Origin: a virus
Virus record (IMG/VR): IMGVR_UViG_3300025138_000167
Location: 1-33,851 of that record
Reading direction: 5' to 3' (one strand)
DNA: 33,851 nt
A program made the position numbers and the translations under genes. Positions within the stretch are counted from its first letter, which is position 1; every line of letters starts with the position of its first letter. This document shows, piece by piece, positions 17,701 to 23,862 of this stretch. The notes under the pieces are model-generated. The model was given only the letters and a program-made list of their open reading frames with translations, did not search any database and had not been told where the DNA came from.

Positions 17701-17712
17701 CTATTATAATAG
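17701..17712. repeat. 12-bp palindrome in gp20 leader
   Basis: CTATTATAATAG is a perfect 12-bp palindrome between the late-promoter motif (17723-17730) and the gp20 start at 17671. It is too AT-rich and loopless for a stable hairpin; a protein-binding dyad is possible. Confidence 0.3.
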
Positions 17713-17722
17713 CATACTATTG

Positions 17723-17730
17723 TATTTATT
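17723..17730 (-). promoter_or_regulatory. Late promoter motif AATAAATA
   Basis: The minus strand reads GCAATAAATACAA about 52 bp before the gp20 ATG, in the 66-bp gap after the tape measure gene. Similar to the T4 late core. Confidence 0.5.
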
Positions 17731-17737
17731 GCAACCG

Positions 17738-20068
17738 TTATGCTAGTCTATCTCCGACTACTTTAATATTTTTATTAAATTTTCTCATCTCTTGTAACAT
17801 TTCAGAGTTATCAAAGTTAGTTACTGCTTTTGCTATCTGTTGTGCCGCTTGAGCCATTGCTTTCTCACCGCTTCTGTCAAAGGCTGTCTCTTTGTCAAAG
17901 TTTGCAGGTAAAGGAAAAACACCTTCTTGTGTTCCTGGTTTTTCACCGATTGCAGCATTGTAAACTGGTTGTGTAACAATTCCGCCATCTGCAAATCCAA
18001 AGAAGTTTGCTAACTTACCTCCTACAGATTTACCAAGCATATCTCCGCCAATACCGCCAGCAATACCGCCTATTATTCCACCAATTAAAGTTCCAATAAT
18101 TGGAACTGCACTTCCTATTAATGCACCTGTTGCCGCTCCGCCGGCTGCACCGCCAAATGATCCAAGTCCTGAACCAATACCTTCACTGAGTTTACCAACT
18201 TGTGTTTCTTGCTCACTTGTTGCATATGTTACACCACCCGAAAGTGCTGAACCTATAATAGGAATTCTTGGAAGAATCTTGCCTAACAATCCAGATGCTT
18301 TACTAAGCATAGTAGTTGATTGGCCGGCTGCTTTTGCTACCTTGTCTGATTCTGTGGCTCCTTTTATTACACCTTCTGCAATAGAACTTGTTCCTTTAGT
18401 AGTTGCTGAAGCACCACCACCAATTCCTATACTTTCTAATGCTTTTTTAAAAAAACCCAACTGATTTTTTGCTGACGCAAGTCCTTTTTGCAATCCCATA
18501 GCGGCACCTGTTGCTGATGCTGGCTTACTAGCATCTCCAAGTGCAGTACTAAATTCGTCCATTGATGTTGGCATACCAGCAACAAGAGTTTTTAAGGCTT
18601 TAACACCATCTGACATAACGCCTACTGCTGACTCTGTTACACTATTAAAACCTAATCTTACAGTTTTACCAATTTCTTGTGATAGCAAGTCAACATTCTT
18701 CATGTTCTTACTATTTTCGTCTAGTTGTGTTTTTTGAGCTGCAACAAACTTGTCATAGTCTCCGTTAAAATCTTTTTCAACTACTAATCTTTGCTTTTGT
18801 GCATTTAATAATGCAGCCGATACTTCTGTAAACGCCATTGCAATTTCACTATATTGTGCAATGCCTTCCATTCCTTTATTTGCATCGATAAACTTAGTAC
18901 TAACTCCGGCTAATTCTTTTTGGATGTCAGTCATACTCACTGTGCCATCTTTTAACCCGGCAGTAATCTTTGCAATAACAGGACCCATATTACCGTCTTG
19001 TAGTAACATGTTTCCAGCAGTAGTTGCCGCTGCCGGTAATCCTAAGAAACTAGTTCTTAGTGCGTCCATTATTGGCGAGCTTTCACCAAACTGTGTACCC
19101 ATTGTTGCAAATGCAGCTCTGGCACCTTTGGATGCTTCACCAGTCATACGACTCAATTGTAGTTCAACATCTGCTCTACGTTTATCGTTTGCCATTTTAC
19201 TAGCAAGTTGTTTACGATCTTGTCCAGTTAAGTTTGCCATCATTTGTATTTCTTTTACAAAATTGGCTCCGGCTTGTGCTTGTTGTTGCACACCCATTGT
19301 TGCAAACTGTGTGTTTCTGGCTTGCATTGCAGTGAACTGTGCTAACAGTTCTGCACTTTCACTAGCCTTAATACCCAACATAGCAAAGTCTGTACGATAA
19401 GTGTCTTGTACAACACGATTCATTTCAGTAAAACGTTTTGCACCTAATCTTGCACTACCACCAAATACTGCTAAACTTTCACTGTTTTGTCGTAACATAC
19501 CTGTCATTTGTTCTAATGACAAATAACTGTTAGCCGCTACTCTTTCAAGATCAAATAAGTTATTTGTAAATGTTGCACCGGTTGAACTTAATCCATCAAA
19601 TGTGTCAATTAAGTTTGCACTGTGTCCTACTATAGCACCTGCGGCTGCACCAAAAACGGCACCTAAAGCACCAAAGTGACTAGCATTTTTGTCTACTGCG
19701 TCACCTAGTGACTTCATATTCATGCCAGTTCCGGCAACTTCTCCACCAAACTGTATTAATCCTTTACCAGCACCAAGTACTGCGTCCAGCATTTTTTTGC
19801 CTCTGGCTGCAAATGTGTTTGCACTTTTGGCTGCATCTTCTAATGCATCAGTGGCATCTGAACCAGCACTTGCTAGTCCTTTTAACTTGACTACTCCTTT
19901 TGTCAATTGTTGTGTGGTTGCCACACGAGCTTTTAATTCTGCAGCTTTGCTAGGATCTTTGTTAGTTGCACTTTTTTCCATTAAGTTAACTAATCGTTCA
20001 AGTGTTTTCTCAGTTGCTACGTCACTGATTTCTACTCTACCACCGTCTATGTCTACTGTAACTGCCAT
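17738..20068 (-). CDS. Tail tape measure protein (gp29-like), 776 aa
   Basis: Long helical protein that fills the tail tube and sets tail length. Seen: an N-terminal beta-rich start (MAVTVDIDGGRVEISDVATE), long Ala/Gln/Lys-rich helical stretches, small hydrophobic helices (FGALGAVFGAAAGAIVGHSA near 130; a Gly-rich hydrophobic block with GTLIGGIIGGIAGGIGGDML near 665), then FADGGIVTQPVYNAAIGEKP, a 'GGIV' ending common in tape measure proteins. It sits next to gp26 and its frameshift partner, as expected for a tape measure beside its chaperone. T4 gp29 is 590 residues; using about 0.15 nm per residue, 776 would predict a tail near 115 nm (inference). Transcribed divergently from gp26. Confidence 0.78.
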   Translation of the reverse strand: MAVTVDIDGGRVEISDVATEKTLERLVNLMEKSATNKDPSKAAELKARVATTQQLTKGVVKLKGLASAGSDATDALEDAAKSANTFAARGKKMLDAVLGAGKGLIQFGGEVAGTGMNMKSLGDAVDKNASHFGALGAVFGAAAGAIVGHSANLIDTFDGLSSTGATFTNNLFDLERVAANSYLSLEQMTGMLRQNSESLAVFGGSARLGAKRFTEMNRVVQDTYRTDFAMLGIKASESAELLAQFTAMQARNTQFATMGVQQQAQAGANFVKEIQMMANLTGQDRKQLASKMANDKRRADVELQLSRMTGEASKGARAAFATMGTQFGESSPIMDALRTSFLGLPAAATTAGNMLLQDGNMGPVIAKITAGLKDGTVSMTDIQKELAGVSTKFIDANKGMEGIAQYSEIAMAFTEVSAALLNAQKQRLVVEKDFNGDYDKFVAAQKTQLDENSKNMKNVDLLSQEIGKTVRLGFNSVTESAVGVMSDGVKALKTLVAGMPTSMDEFSTALGDASKPASATGAAMGLQKGLASAKNQLGFFKKALESIGIGGGASATTKGTSSIAEGVIKGATESDKVAKAAGQSTTMLSKASGLLGKILPRIPIIGSALSGGVTYATSEQETQVGKLSEGIGSGLGSFGGAAGGAATGALIGSAVPIIGTLIGGIIGGIAGGIGGDMLGKSVGGKLANFFGFADGGIVTQPVYNAAIGEKPGTQEGVFPLPANFDKETAFDRSGEKAMAQAAQQIAKAVTNFDNSEMLQEMRKFNKNIKVVGDRLA

Positions 20069-20078
20069 AATCTACCCA

Positions 20079-20087
20079 GATAAATAC
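20079..20087 (+). promoter_or_regulatory. Late promoter GATAAATAC for gp26
   Basis: GATAAATAC on the plus strand, about 42 bp before the gp26 ATG. It faces an identical GATAAATA core on the minus strand at 20111-20118. Confidence 0.6.
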
Positions 20088-20110
20088 TATTGTACTAATG
20101 TACATATGTT

Positions 20111-20118
20111 TATTTATC
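20111..20118 (-). promoter_or_regulatory. Late promoter GATAAATA for tape measure gene
   Basis: The minus strand reads GATAAATA (plus strand TATTTATC), 43 bp before the tape measure ATG at 20068. With the plus-strand motif it forms an 8-bp inverted repeat, so the two predicted transcripts start toward each other and overlap for a short distance. Confidence 0.6.
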
Positions 20119-20128
20119 GGAGCAAAAC

Positions 20129-20992
20129 ATGGATGAAAACGCGAATCCTTTAAAACAGGATCAAAATCCCTTAACCGGGTATTTTCGTAAACCCGAAGTA
20201 TATGTATCTCTACCCAGCAAAGGAAACTACTATGCACATGGTGCCTTAGATCTTCCACAAAATGGCGAGATAGGTGTATTTCCAATGACTGCAAAAGACG
20301 AGTTAGTCTTTAAAACTCCAGATGCACTACTTAACGGAAGCAGTACCGTTGAAGTTATTAAGAGTTGTGTACCTTCTATTAAAGACCCGTGGTCCATACC
20401 AAGTTTAGATATGGATGTTATATTAATTGCTATTCGTATTGCAACATACGGTAATCAAATGGATATTACCGCTACTTGCCCTACTTGTCAATCACAAAAT
20501 GAGTTTGGTATTGACTTAGCAAACTTAATTGATCAAAGTGGCAAATGGGTGTTCAATAATACGTTAAAAATTAATGATTTAACAATTACATTTAAACCGT
20601 TATCATATAAAGACTTGAACACTGAAAATCTAAGACAATTTGAAGAAGCAAAAATTATGAGAATTGTCAATGATGAAACAACAACTGATGAGCAAAAACA
20701 AGATTTATTTAACGATACGTTCTTAAAACTCACAGTACACACTGTTGACTTAATTGCTAAAACAATTTATAAAATTACTACTGCTGATGGTACCGAAGTA
20801 ACAAATCCTACACACATCAATGAGTTCGTACATGGAGTTGATAGAAAGATGTTTGACAATATTCAAAAACATCTTGATAATGAAAGAATCAATAACAGTT
20901 TTGCAGAGTTTGAATTAACTTGCGAAAATGAAGGTTGTGACACAAAGTATAAAACACCTATAGTATTTGACAATTCAAATTTTTTCGCATAA
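20129..20992 (+). CDS. 26: Baseplate hub subunit gp26
   Basis: T4-type baseplate hub protein (T4_baseplate family). The N-terminal YFRKPEVYVSLPSKGNYYAH and GEIGVFPMTAKDELVFKTPD segments ('LPS.G..Y' and 'MT..DE') are the family hallmark, followed by IDMTATCPTCQ-like text (ITATCPTCQSQNEFGIDLAN). CPTC near residue 115 and CENEGC near 271 form a possible four-Cys metal site. Length 287 versus 208 in T4. RBS GGAG lies 9 nt before ATG. In the last codons (NSNFFA, stop at 20990-20992) it carries a -1 frameshift signal, so part of the product is predicted to be a 362-residue gp26 fusion reaching the next frame. Confidence 0.9.
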   Translation: MDENANPLKQDQNPLTGYFRKPEVYVSLPSKGNYYAHGALDLPQNGEIGVFPMTAKDELVFKTPDALLNGSSTVEVIKSCVPSIKDPWSIPSLDMDVILIAIRIATYGNQMDITATCPTCQSQNEFGIDLANLIDQSGKWVFNNTLKINDLTITFKPLSYKDLNTENLRQFEEAKIMRIVNDETTTDEQKQDLFNDTFLKLTVHTVDLIAKTIYKITTADGTEVTNPTHINEFVHGVDRKMFDNIQKHLDNERINNSFAEFELTCENEGCDTKYKTPIVFDNSNFFA

Positions 20993-21054
20993 GGCTTCTG
21001 AGTCTTAGCAACGAAGATATCGAATCGATGCTAAAGCAGTTTGACACAGAAGCC
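20977..21054 (+). promoter_or_regulatory. Programmed -1 ribosomal frameshift element
   Basis: Two overlapping slippery heptamers are in frame at the end of gp26: A AAT TTT (20977-20983) and T TTT TTC (20980-20986). Six nucleotides after the second (20987-20992, which include the TAA stop) begins a stem GGCTTCTG (20993-21000) pairing perfectly with CAGAAGCC (21047-21054). Inside it, after an A-A mismatch, GTC (21002-21004) pairs GAC (21043-21045), and TTAGCA (21005-21010) pairs TGCTAA (21029-21034). The -1 frame is open only from 20971 (a TGA is at 20968), so the slippery site falls inside a 22-nt overlap window. Confidence 0.85.
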
Positions 21055-21216
21055 GACACTATTAGAGAAAATATATTTAAGATAGTTTGGTATATGCGTG
21101 GTGGCATTAATCTGGACCAGGCATTCATGCTCAATCAGAAAGAGCAGAAGATTGTCTACGATATCGTTGCGGAAAACATCAAGAACACAGAGAAAAGCGG
21201 AATGCCATTACTATAG
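20986..21216 (+). CDS. gp51-like C-terminal extension of gp26, read by -1 frameshift
   Basis: After the slip the frame reads RIRLLSLSNEDIESMLKQFD, then IRENIFKIVWYMRGGINLDQ and AFMLNQKEQKIVYDIVAENI, ending GMPLL: 76 residues, or 62 if started at the only ATG (21028). The 'LLSLSNE' run before that ATG looks like real protein, and the ATG has no Shine-Dalgarno sequence, so independent initiation is unlikely. Small proteins of this type ('WYMRGG...AF.L') follow gp26 in marine T4-like phages (recalled, not checked). By analogy with lambda G/GT, short and long products would both act as tape-measure or hub assembly chaperones. T4 gp51 is a separate hub assembly factor; equivalence is inferred. Confidence 0.75.
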   Translation, partial: RIRLLSLSNEDIESMLKQFDTEADTIRENIFKIVWYMRGGINLDQAFMLNQKEQKIVYDIVAENIKNTEKSGMPLL

Positions 21217-21229
21217 CATCACACTATAA

Positions 21230-21281
21230 GATGAACTAAAGTTCATCAGCAATTTCGTTTTTCAAACTCATTGCTTTTTTC
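21230..21281 (+). terminator. Terminator region after gp26 operon
   Basis: First a 7-bp hairpin, GATGAAC-TAAA-GTTCATC (21230-21247). Then AGCAAT (21248-21253) pairs ATTGCT (21270-21275) around an inner GTTT/AAAC hairpin, followed by TTTTT (21276-21280). The second hairpin with its U run is a plausible intrinsic terminator. Confidence 0.6.
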
Positions 21282-21298
21282 TTAATTAATAATATATA
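21271..21298 (+). promoter_or_regulatory. Possible sigma-70-type promoter for the candidate RNA
   Basis: TTGCTT (21271-21276) and TATATA (21293-21298) are 16 nt apart; TATAAC at 21295 would give 18. The -35 is the same type as the TTGC(T/C) box of the gp55 promoter. A 12-bp direct repeat, TATATAACTAAA, occurs at 21293-21304 and 21309-21320. Start would fall near 21306. Confidence 0.35.
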
Positions 21299-21305
21299 AC
21301 TAAAT

Positions 21306-21523
21306 GATTATATAACTAAAGTCTTCATGCAGATCGTTTCAGTCAGACGGAACCTGTTTAAGGGTTCCATCTAATCTTGACTTCATGCGAGTATTACCCA
21401 GCCGAGACTTGGAAGTAGGTATTCTTTATACACAAGTTTGATGGGCTCTGACCTTACCCAACCTACGTCGACATACATATTGCTATGTTACCCCACGCTT
21501 CGTTCCTGTTGCCATGGGTTTTT
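21306..21523 (+). ncRNA. Candidate structured non-coding RNA (unidentified)
   Basis: Part of a 484-bp gene-free gap between converging genes, unusual in this compact genome. GC here is about 43% over 21361-21540, visibly above nearby genes. Strong pairings: GGAACC (21349-21354) with GGTTCC (21363-21368), extended by AGA/TCT and by AGTC (21341-21344) with GACT (21379-21382); GTAGGT (21415-21420) with ACCTAC (21461-21466) stacked on TGGG (21442-21445) with CCCA (21457-21460); ACATA (21471-21475) with TATGT (21484-21488). CTTCATGC is repeated at 21323 and 21381, flanking the first hairpin. A possible end is a weak CCCA/TGGG stem before TTTTT (21519-21523). I do not recognise it as tmRNA, RNase P, a tRNA or a group I intron. 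The minus strand cannot be excluded. Confidence 0.4.
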
Positions 21524-21540
21524 ACAAACTATATTGTGTT

Positions 21541-21700
21541 TTTTGATTGACAGTAATTCAATCTATACTAACCGGTGAGCCCAATTTGTTTGATGGCTTC
21601 CACACTCTGGTGTGTTGATCTGTATGTTGCGTGTGTTCCTATACGGAAACTTTTTCCACAGCGGTAATTTAAACTGGCCCGCTAACCTTAAGTACTGTAA
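21541..21700. other. Remainder of gene-free gap
   Basis: No coding frame of note. Three small inverted repeats are present: GATTGA/TCAATC (21545-21563), CACAC/GTGTG (21601-21614) and AGCGG/CCGCT (21660-21683). They could belong to the candidate RNA or form 3' ends for the minus-strand operon, but none has a U run on the minus strand. Confidence 0.4.
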
Positions 21701-22141
21701 CTATAATTGTTGATTGTTCTTGAACTGTTGAATGCCTTCGTGGAGAATTTTGCTACTGCCTACGCGAACGTTTATAATGCCATTATAGTAATCATCTGAT
21801 AAAAGAACTTCTCTTTCAAACTGCTCCTTTGCTTCAAGGTAACTCATTAAGCCCCTACTTGAACAAAGATAAAGTATTTCACGTGTGAAGTTCTTGCTGC
21901 CTAGCTCTGCTACATCTGCCTGTAAGTGATCTGAAGATCCATAATATTCTCTCCAATCACTTTCTACTGTGGTTCGTCTTTTGTTTTTCTTACCTTTAAG
22001 AGGTGGTTTTGTTTTTTTAAATTTTGCTAATTTTTTGCCAATGTATTTTTTGTTGCTTTTTAAGTTGGTTATTAAGTAAACAAATCCTTCAATGTCACTT
22101 GGTAACTGCTCAATAGGATCACCCTTGTAAGTCCAACTCAT
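21701..22141 (-). CDS. GIY-YIG nuclease-like protein (146 aa)
   Basis: After a short N-terminal extension, EGFVYLITNLKSNKKYIGKK has the GIY (FVY, residues 20-22) and YIG (33-35) halves with the usual 10-residue spacing. Downstream, LEAKEQFEREVLL supplies the conserved Glu (about 103) and DYYNGIINV the conserved Asn (about 120). The middle is strongly basic (KTKPPLKGKKNKRRTTVESD), fitting DNA binding. No separate DNA-binding domain of a homing enzyme is present. It could be a free-standing endonuclease or a recombination/repair accessory. Its start overlaps the stop of the DUF6356-like gene by 4 bp (ATGA), so it is the last gene of the gp46 operon. Confidence 0.72.
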   Translation of the reverse strand: MSWTYKGDPIEQLPSDIEGFVYLITNLKSNKKYIGKKLAKFKKTKPPLKGKKNKRRTTVESDWREYYGSSDHLQADVAELGSKNFTREILYLCSSRGLMSYLEAKEQFEREVLLSDDYYNGIINVRVGSSKILHEGIQQFKNNQQL

Positions 22142-22356
22142 TTCTTTTGTTTTCTTAACTGCTGTAATTGTAATGCCTTCTTGTGGTAATAGTCAACCTT
22201 TTTCTCTGCATAAAATGGTAAAACGTTAGGAAGTATACCATGTATAATACTAACTATACCTGTGAGTATAAGATCGAAGCCTGCCACAACAGCAAACTTA
22301 CCATGCTGGAAGTATCCTTTACGAGCTTCGTTAAGATGAGCTTTAATTTGAAACAT
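22138..22356 (-). CDS. Small hydrophobic protein, DUF6356-like (72 aa)
   Basis: MFQIKAHLNEARKGYFQHGK, then FAVVAGFDLILTGIVSIIHG and a basic tail (YHKKALQLQQLRKQKK). The layout (short polar head with Y..H, a hydrophobic segment of about 25 residues with 'GI.S.IHGI.P', charged tail) resembles DUF6356, small membrane-associated proteins found in bacteria and marine phages. One or two membrane passes are likely; function unknown. Its start lies 14 bp inside the ligase gene and its stop overlaps the next gene by 4 bp, so all three are translationally linked. Confidence 0.65.
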   Translation of the reverse strand: MFQIKAHLNEARKGYFQHGKFAVVAGFDLILTGIVSIIHGILPNVLPFYAEKKVDYYHKKALQLQQLRKQKK

Positions 22357-23671
22357 ACTTGTGCCTTAATTTTCCTATATCAGGTTTTCCTAATACATTA
22401 AGCTCTATGGGTACTATTAGTTTATCATAACTGATACCCTGGCCTGTTAATTTCTGGATCAAACTATCAGTATTCACTGAATCATCATTCACACAGACTA
22501 CAACATGTGTCTGAGAAGTACCAAACAACACAAGTTTTGTTGCTTGACTTTCGTCAACAAGTTGTTGTGGATTAACTAACTCTCCGTTAATCCTTATAAA
22601 ATCTTTATTACGTTTTTCAAAATAATAATTGTTTCCAACCGTGTTTACACGGTCACCTGTATTTAATGTATCCACATTAGAATCATTGATTTGGGTTGCT
22701 AAATGTTTACTTTTAACAATCACTAATTCACCGTGCCTATCAATTTTATACTCGGCAGTATCATCACAGTTTACGCCCATATCTTGTTGATTGTAGTCAG
22801 CAATATTTTGTTTGTTTATAAACTTGTGCATAATAGGAGGCAAACATTCTGTTAGCCCGTATATTACAACAACGTCACTAACACCTTGTTTAATTAGTTT
22901 TTCACAAAATGTTTTTGGAATCGTTGAGCCGCCAGTAAGTACATACTTAACATGACTTAAATCTAACTTGCTTAAATTTTCATACTGCTCGTAATTTGAC
23001 GGAAACAATAGCATTGTATCAGGCTTGTGTTTATTAAATGTATCAACGTCATATGTGTCCCATAACTGAGGCAAAACGACCTTTTTACTAGAAAATAACG
23101 CAGGAAAGAAATACACAGTACTAACACCTAAGTGTACAATATTATGATAAAACCAACTTACTTTTGCTTCTTTCCAGTAGTGCTTGATACTATCGTTTGA
23201 AGCACAAGTAATACTTTCGTGTGTATGTTTTACTGTTTTAGAATGCCCTGTTGTACCACTAGTAAACGATTCTAGTATAATATCATTGTGGTTAACACGA
23301 TAAAGTTTTGATGGTTTAATATTGCCATCTAATTCAATATGAGGAACATTAACAGTTTCTACAATTACAGGTTGTATTCCACGAGTTAAAACAATTTTAA
23401 TATTGCTCCTTGCACAGTACTCGTCATCAATGTAGTGATCGCCGCTAATAACAGGAACAAGTCCGTAGTCAATAGAAGCAAACACTACTGCTAAATGATG
23501 TATGTCTTCTTGCAGACACAATGAAATACGATCGCCTCTTTTAAGTTTTTGACTCTCAAAGAAACACTGATATCCTCCAGCAAGACAAGTTAGCTCATCT
23601 TTACTGTAGATACGTTCGTTAGTGCAATCATGTATTTCAATATCGTTTTGTAATCTCGATATTGAAATCAT
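22343..23671 (-). CDS. AMP-forming adenylate/acyl-CoA ligase (ANL superfamily), 442 aa
   Basis: Enzyme of the family that activates a carboxylic acid with ATP to an acyl-adenylate and usually passes it to CoA or a carrier. The family motifs appear in order: P-loop FTSGTTGHSKTVKHTH (136-151; Ser where Pro is usual in TGxPK), YHNIVHLG (175-182), YGLTE (271-275), NTGDR (337-341), KDFIRINGELVNPQQL (356-371) and NVLGKPDIGKLR (425-436, with the expected catalytic Lys434). At 442 residues it is shorter than typical acyl-CoA synthetases (500-600), mainly in the N-terminal and C-terminal subdomains. All core residues appear kept, so it is probably active, but the substrate cannot be told. Its ATG overlaps the preceding stop (TAATG). 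An unusual gene for a T4-like phage and a candidate auxiliary metabolic gene. Confidence 0.85.
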   Translation of the reverse strand: MISISRLQNDIEIHDCTNERIYSKDELTCLAGGYQCFFESQKLKRGDRISLCLQEDIHHLAVVFASIDYGLVPVISGDHYIDDEYCARSNIKIVLTRGIQPVIVETVNVPHIELDGNIKPSKLYRVNHNDIILESFTSGTTGHSKTVKHTHESITCASNDSIKHYWKEAKVSWFYHNIVHLGVSTVYFFPALFSSKKVVLPQLWDTYDVDTFNKHKPDTMLLFPSNYEQYENLSKLDLSHVKYVLTGGSTIPKTFCEKLIKQGVSDVVVIYGLTECLPPIMHKFINKQNIADYNQQDMGVNCDDTAEYKIDRHGELVIVKSKHLATQINDSNVDTLNTGDRVNTVGNNYYFEKRNKDFIRINGELVNPQQLVDESQATKLVLFGTSQTHVVVCVNDDSVNTDSLIQKLTGQGISYDKLIVPIELNVLGKPDIGKLRHKYVSN

Positions 23672-23853
23672 TACATACTGTTTTTCTTTTCTTGGATCTC
23701 AGCACGTCTTGATTTGGTAAGTTTACCAATGTCGCCTAGTGACTTTCTTGCTCGAGCGGCTGCGGCTTTAACACCTTTGTCTTCCCAAGCGGCATGCTCT
23801 TTTAAGTATGCTTCATAGGCTGCTACGATTTGTTCGTGAATTTGATTTGCCAT
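23671..23853 (-). CDS. Histone H1-like (Hc1-type) small basic protein (60 aa)
   Basis: MANQIHEQIVAAYEAYLKEH, then KGVKAAAARARKSLGDIGKL and TKSRRAEIQEKKNSM. The 'KAA..RARK.L..I.KL....R.EI' pattern resembles the helical part of bacterial Hc1/histone H1-like proteins, which bind and compact DNA. The protein is lysine/arginine-rich and almost fully helical. A strong RBS (AGGAG) lies just upstream. It is placed 9 bp after gp46 and overlaps the ligase start by 1 bp. DNA binding is inferred; it might also modulate the gp46/47 nuclease. Confidence 0.6.
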   Translation of the reverse strand: MANQIHEQIVAAYEAYLKEHAAWEDKGVKAAAARARKSLGDIGKLTKSRRAEIQEKKNSM

Positions 23854-23862
23854 GTTGTTCTC

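Noticed and set aside
21217-21260. Hammerhead ribozyme-like CTGATGA on the minus strand beside a short hairpin
   Set aside because: The required GAAA after stem II is missing and stems I and III are not evident.
21333-21425. Glutamine-riboswitch-like words (ATCGTTTCA, GACGGAA, GGAAGTAGG)
   Set aside because: The words are out of the expected order and spacing, the GAAGGAACGC segment is absent, and no downstream start codon fits.
21387-21482. 31-residue minus-strand frame beginning MYVDVGWVRSEP
   Set aside because: No Shine-Dalgarno sequence, lies wholly within the foldable segment, and is short enough to occur by chance.
21701-22141. Homing endonuclease linked to an intron in the neighbouring gap
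   Set aside because: No split gene is seen on either side, and no group I core could be found in the gap.
22343-22356. Second frameshift fusion between the ligase and the DUF6356-like gene
   Set aside because: The overlap has no slippery heptamer followed by a stem, and the downstream gene has its own ATG; ordinary overlap is enough.
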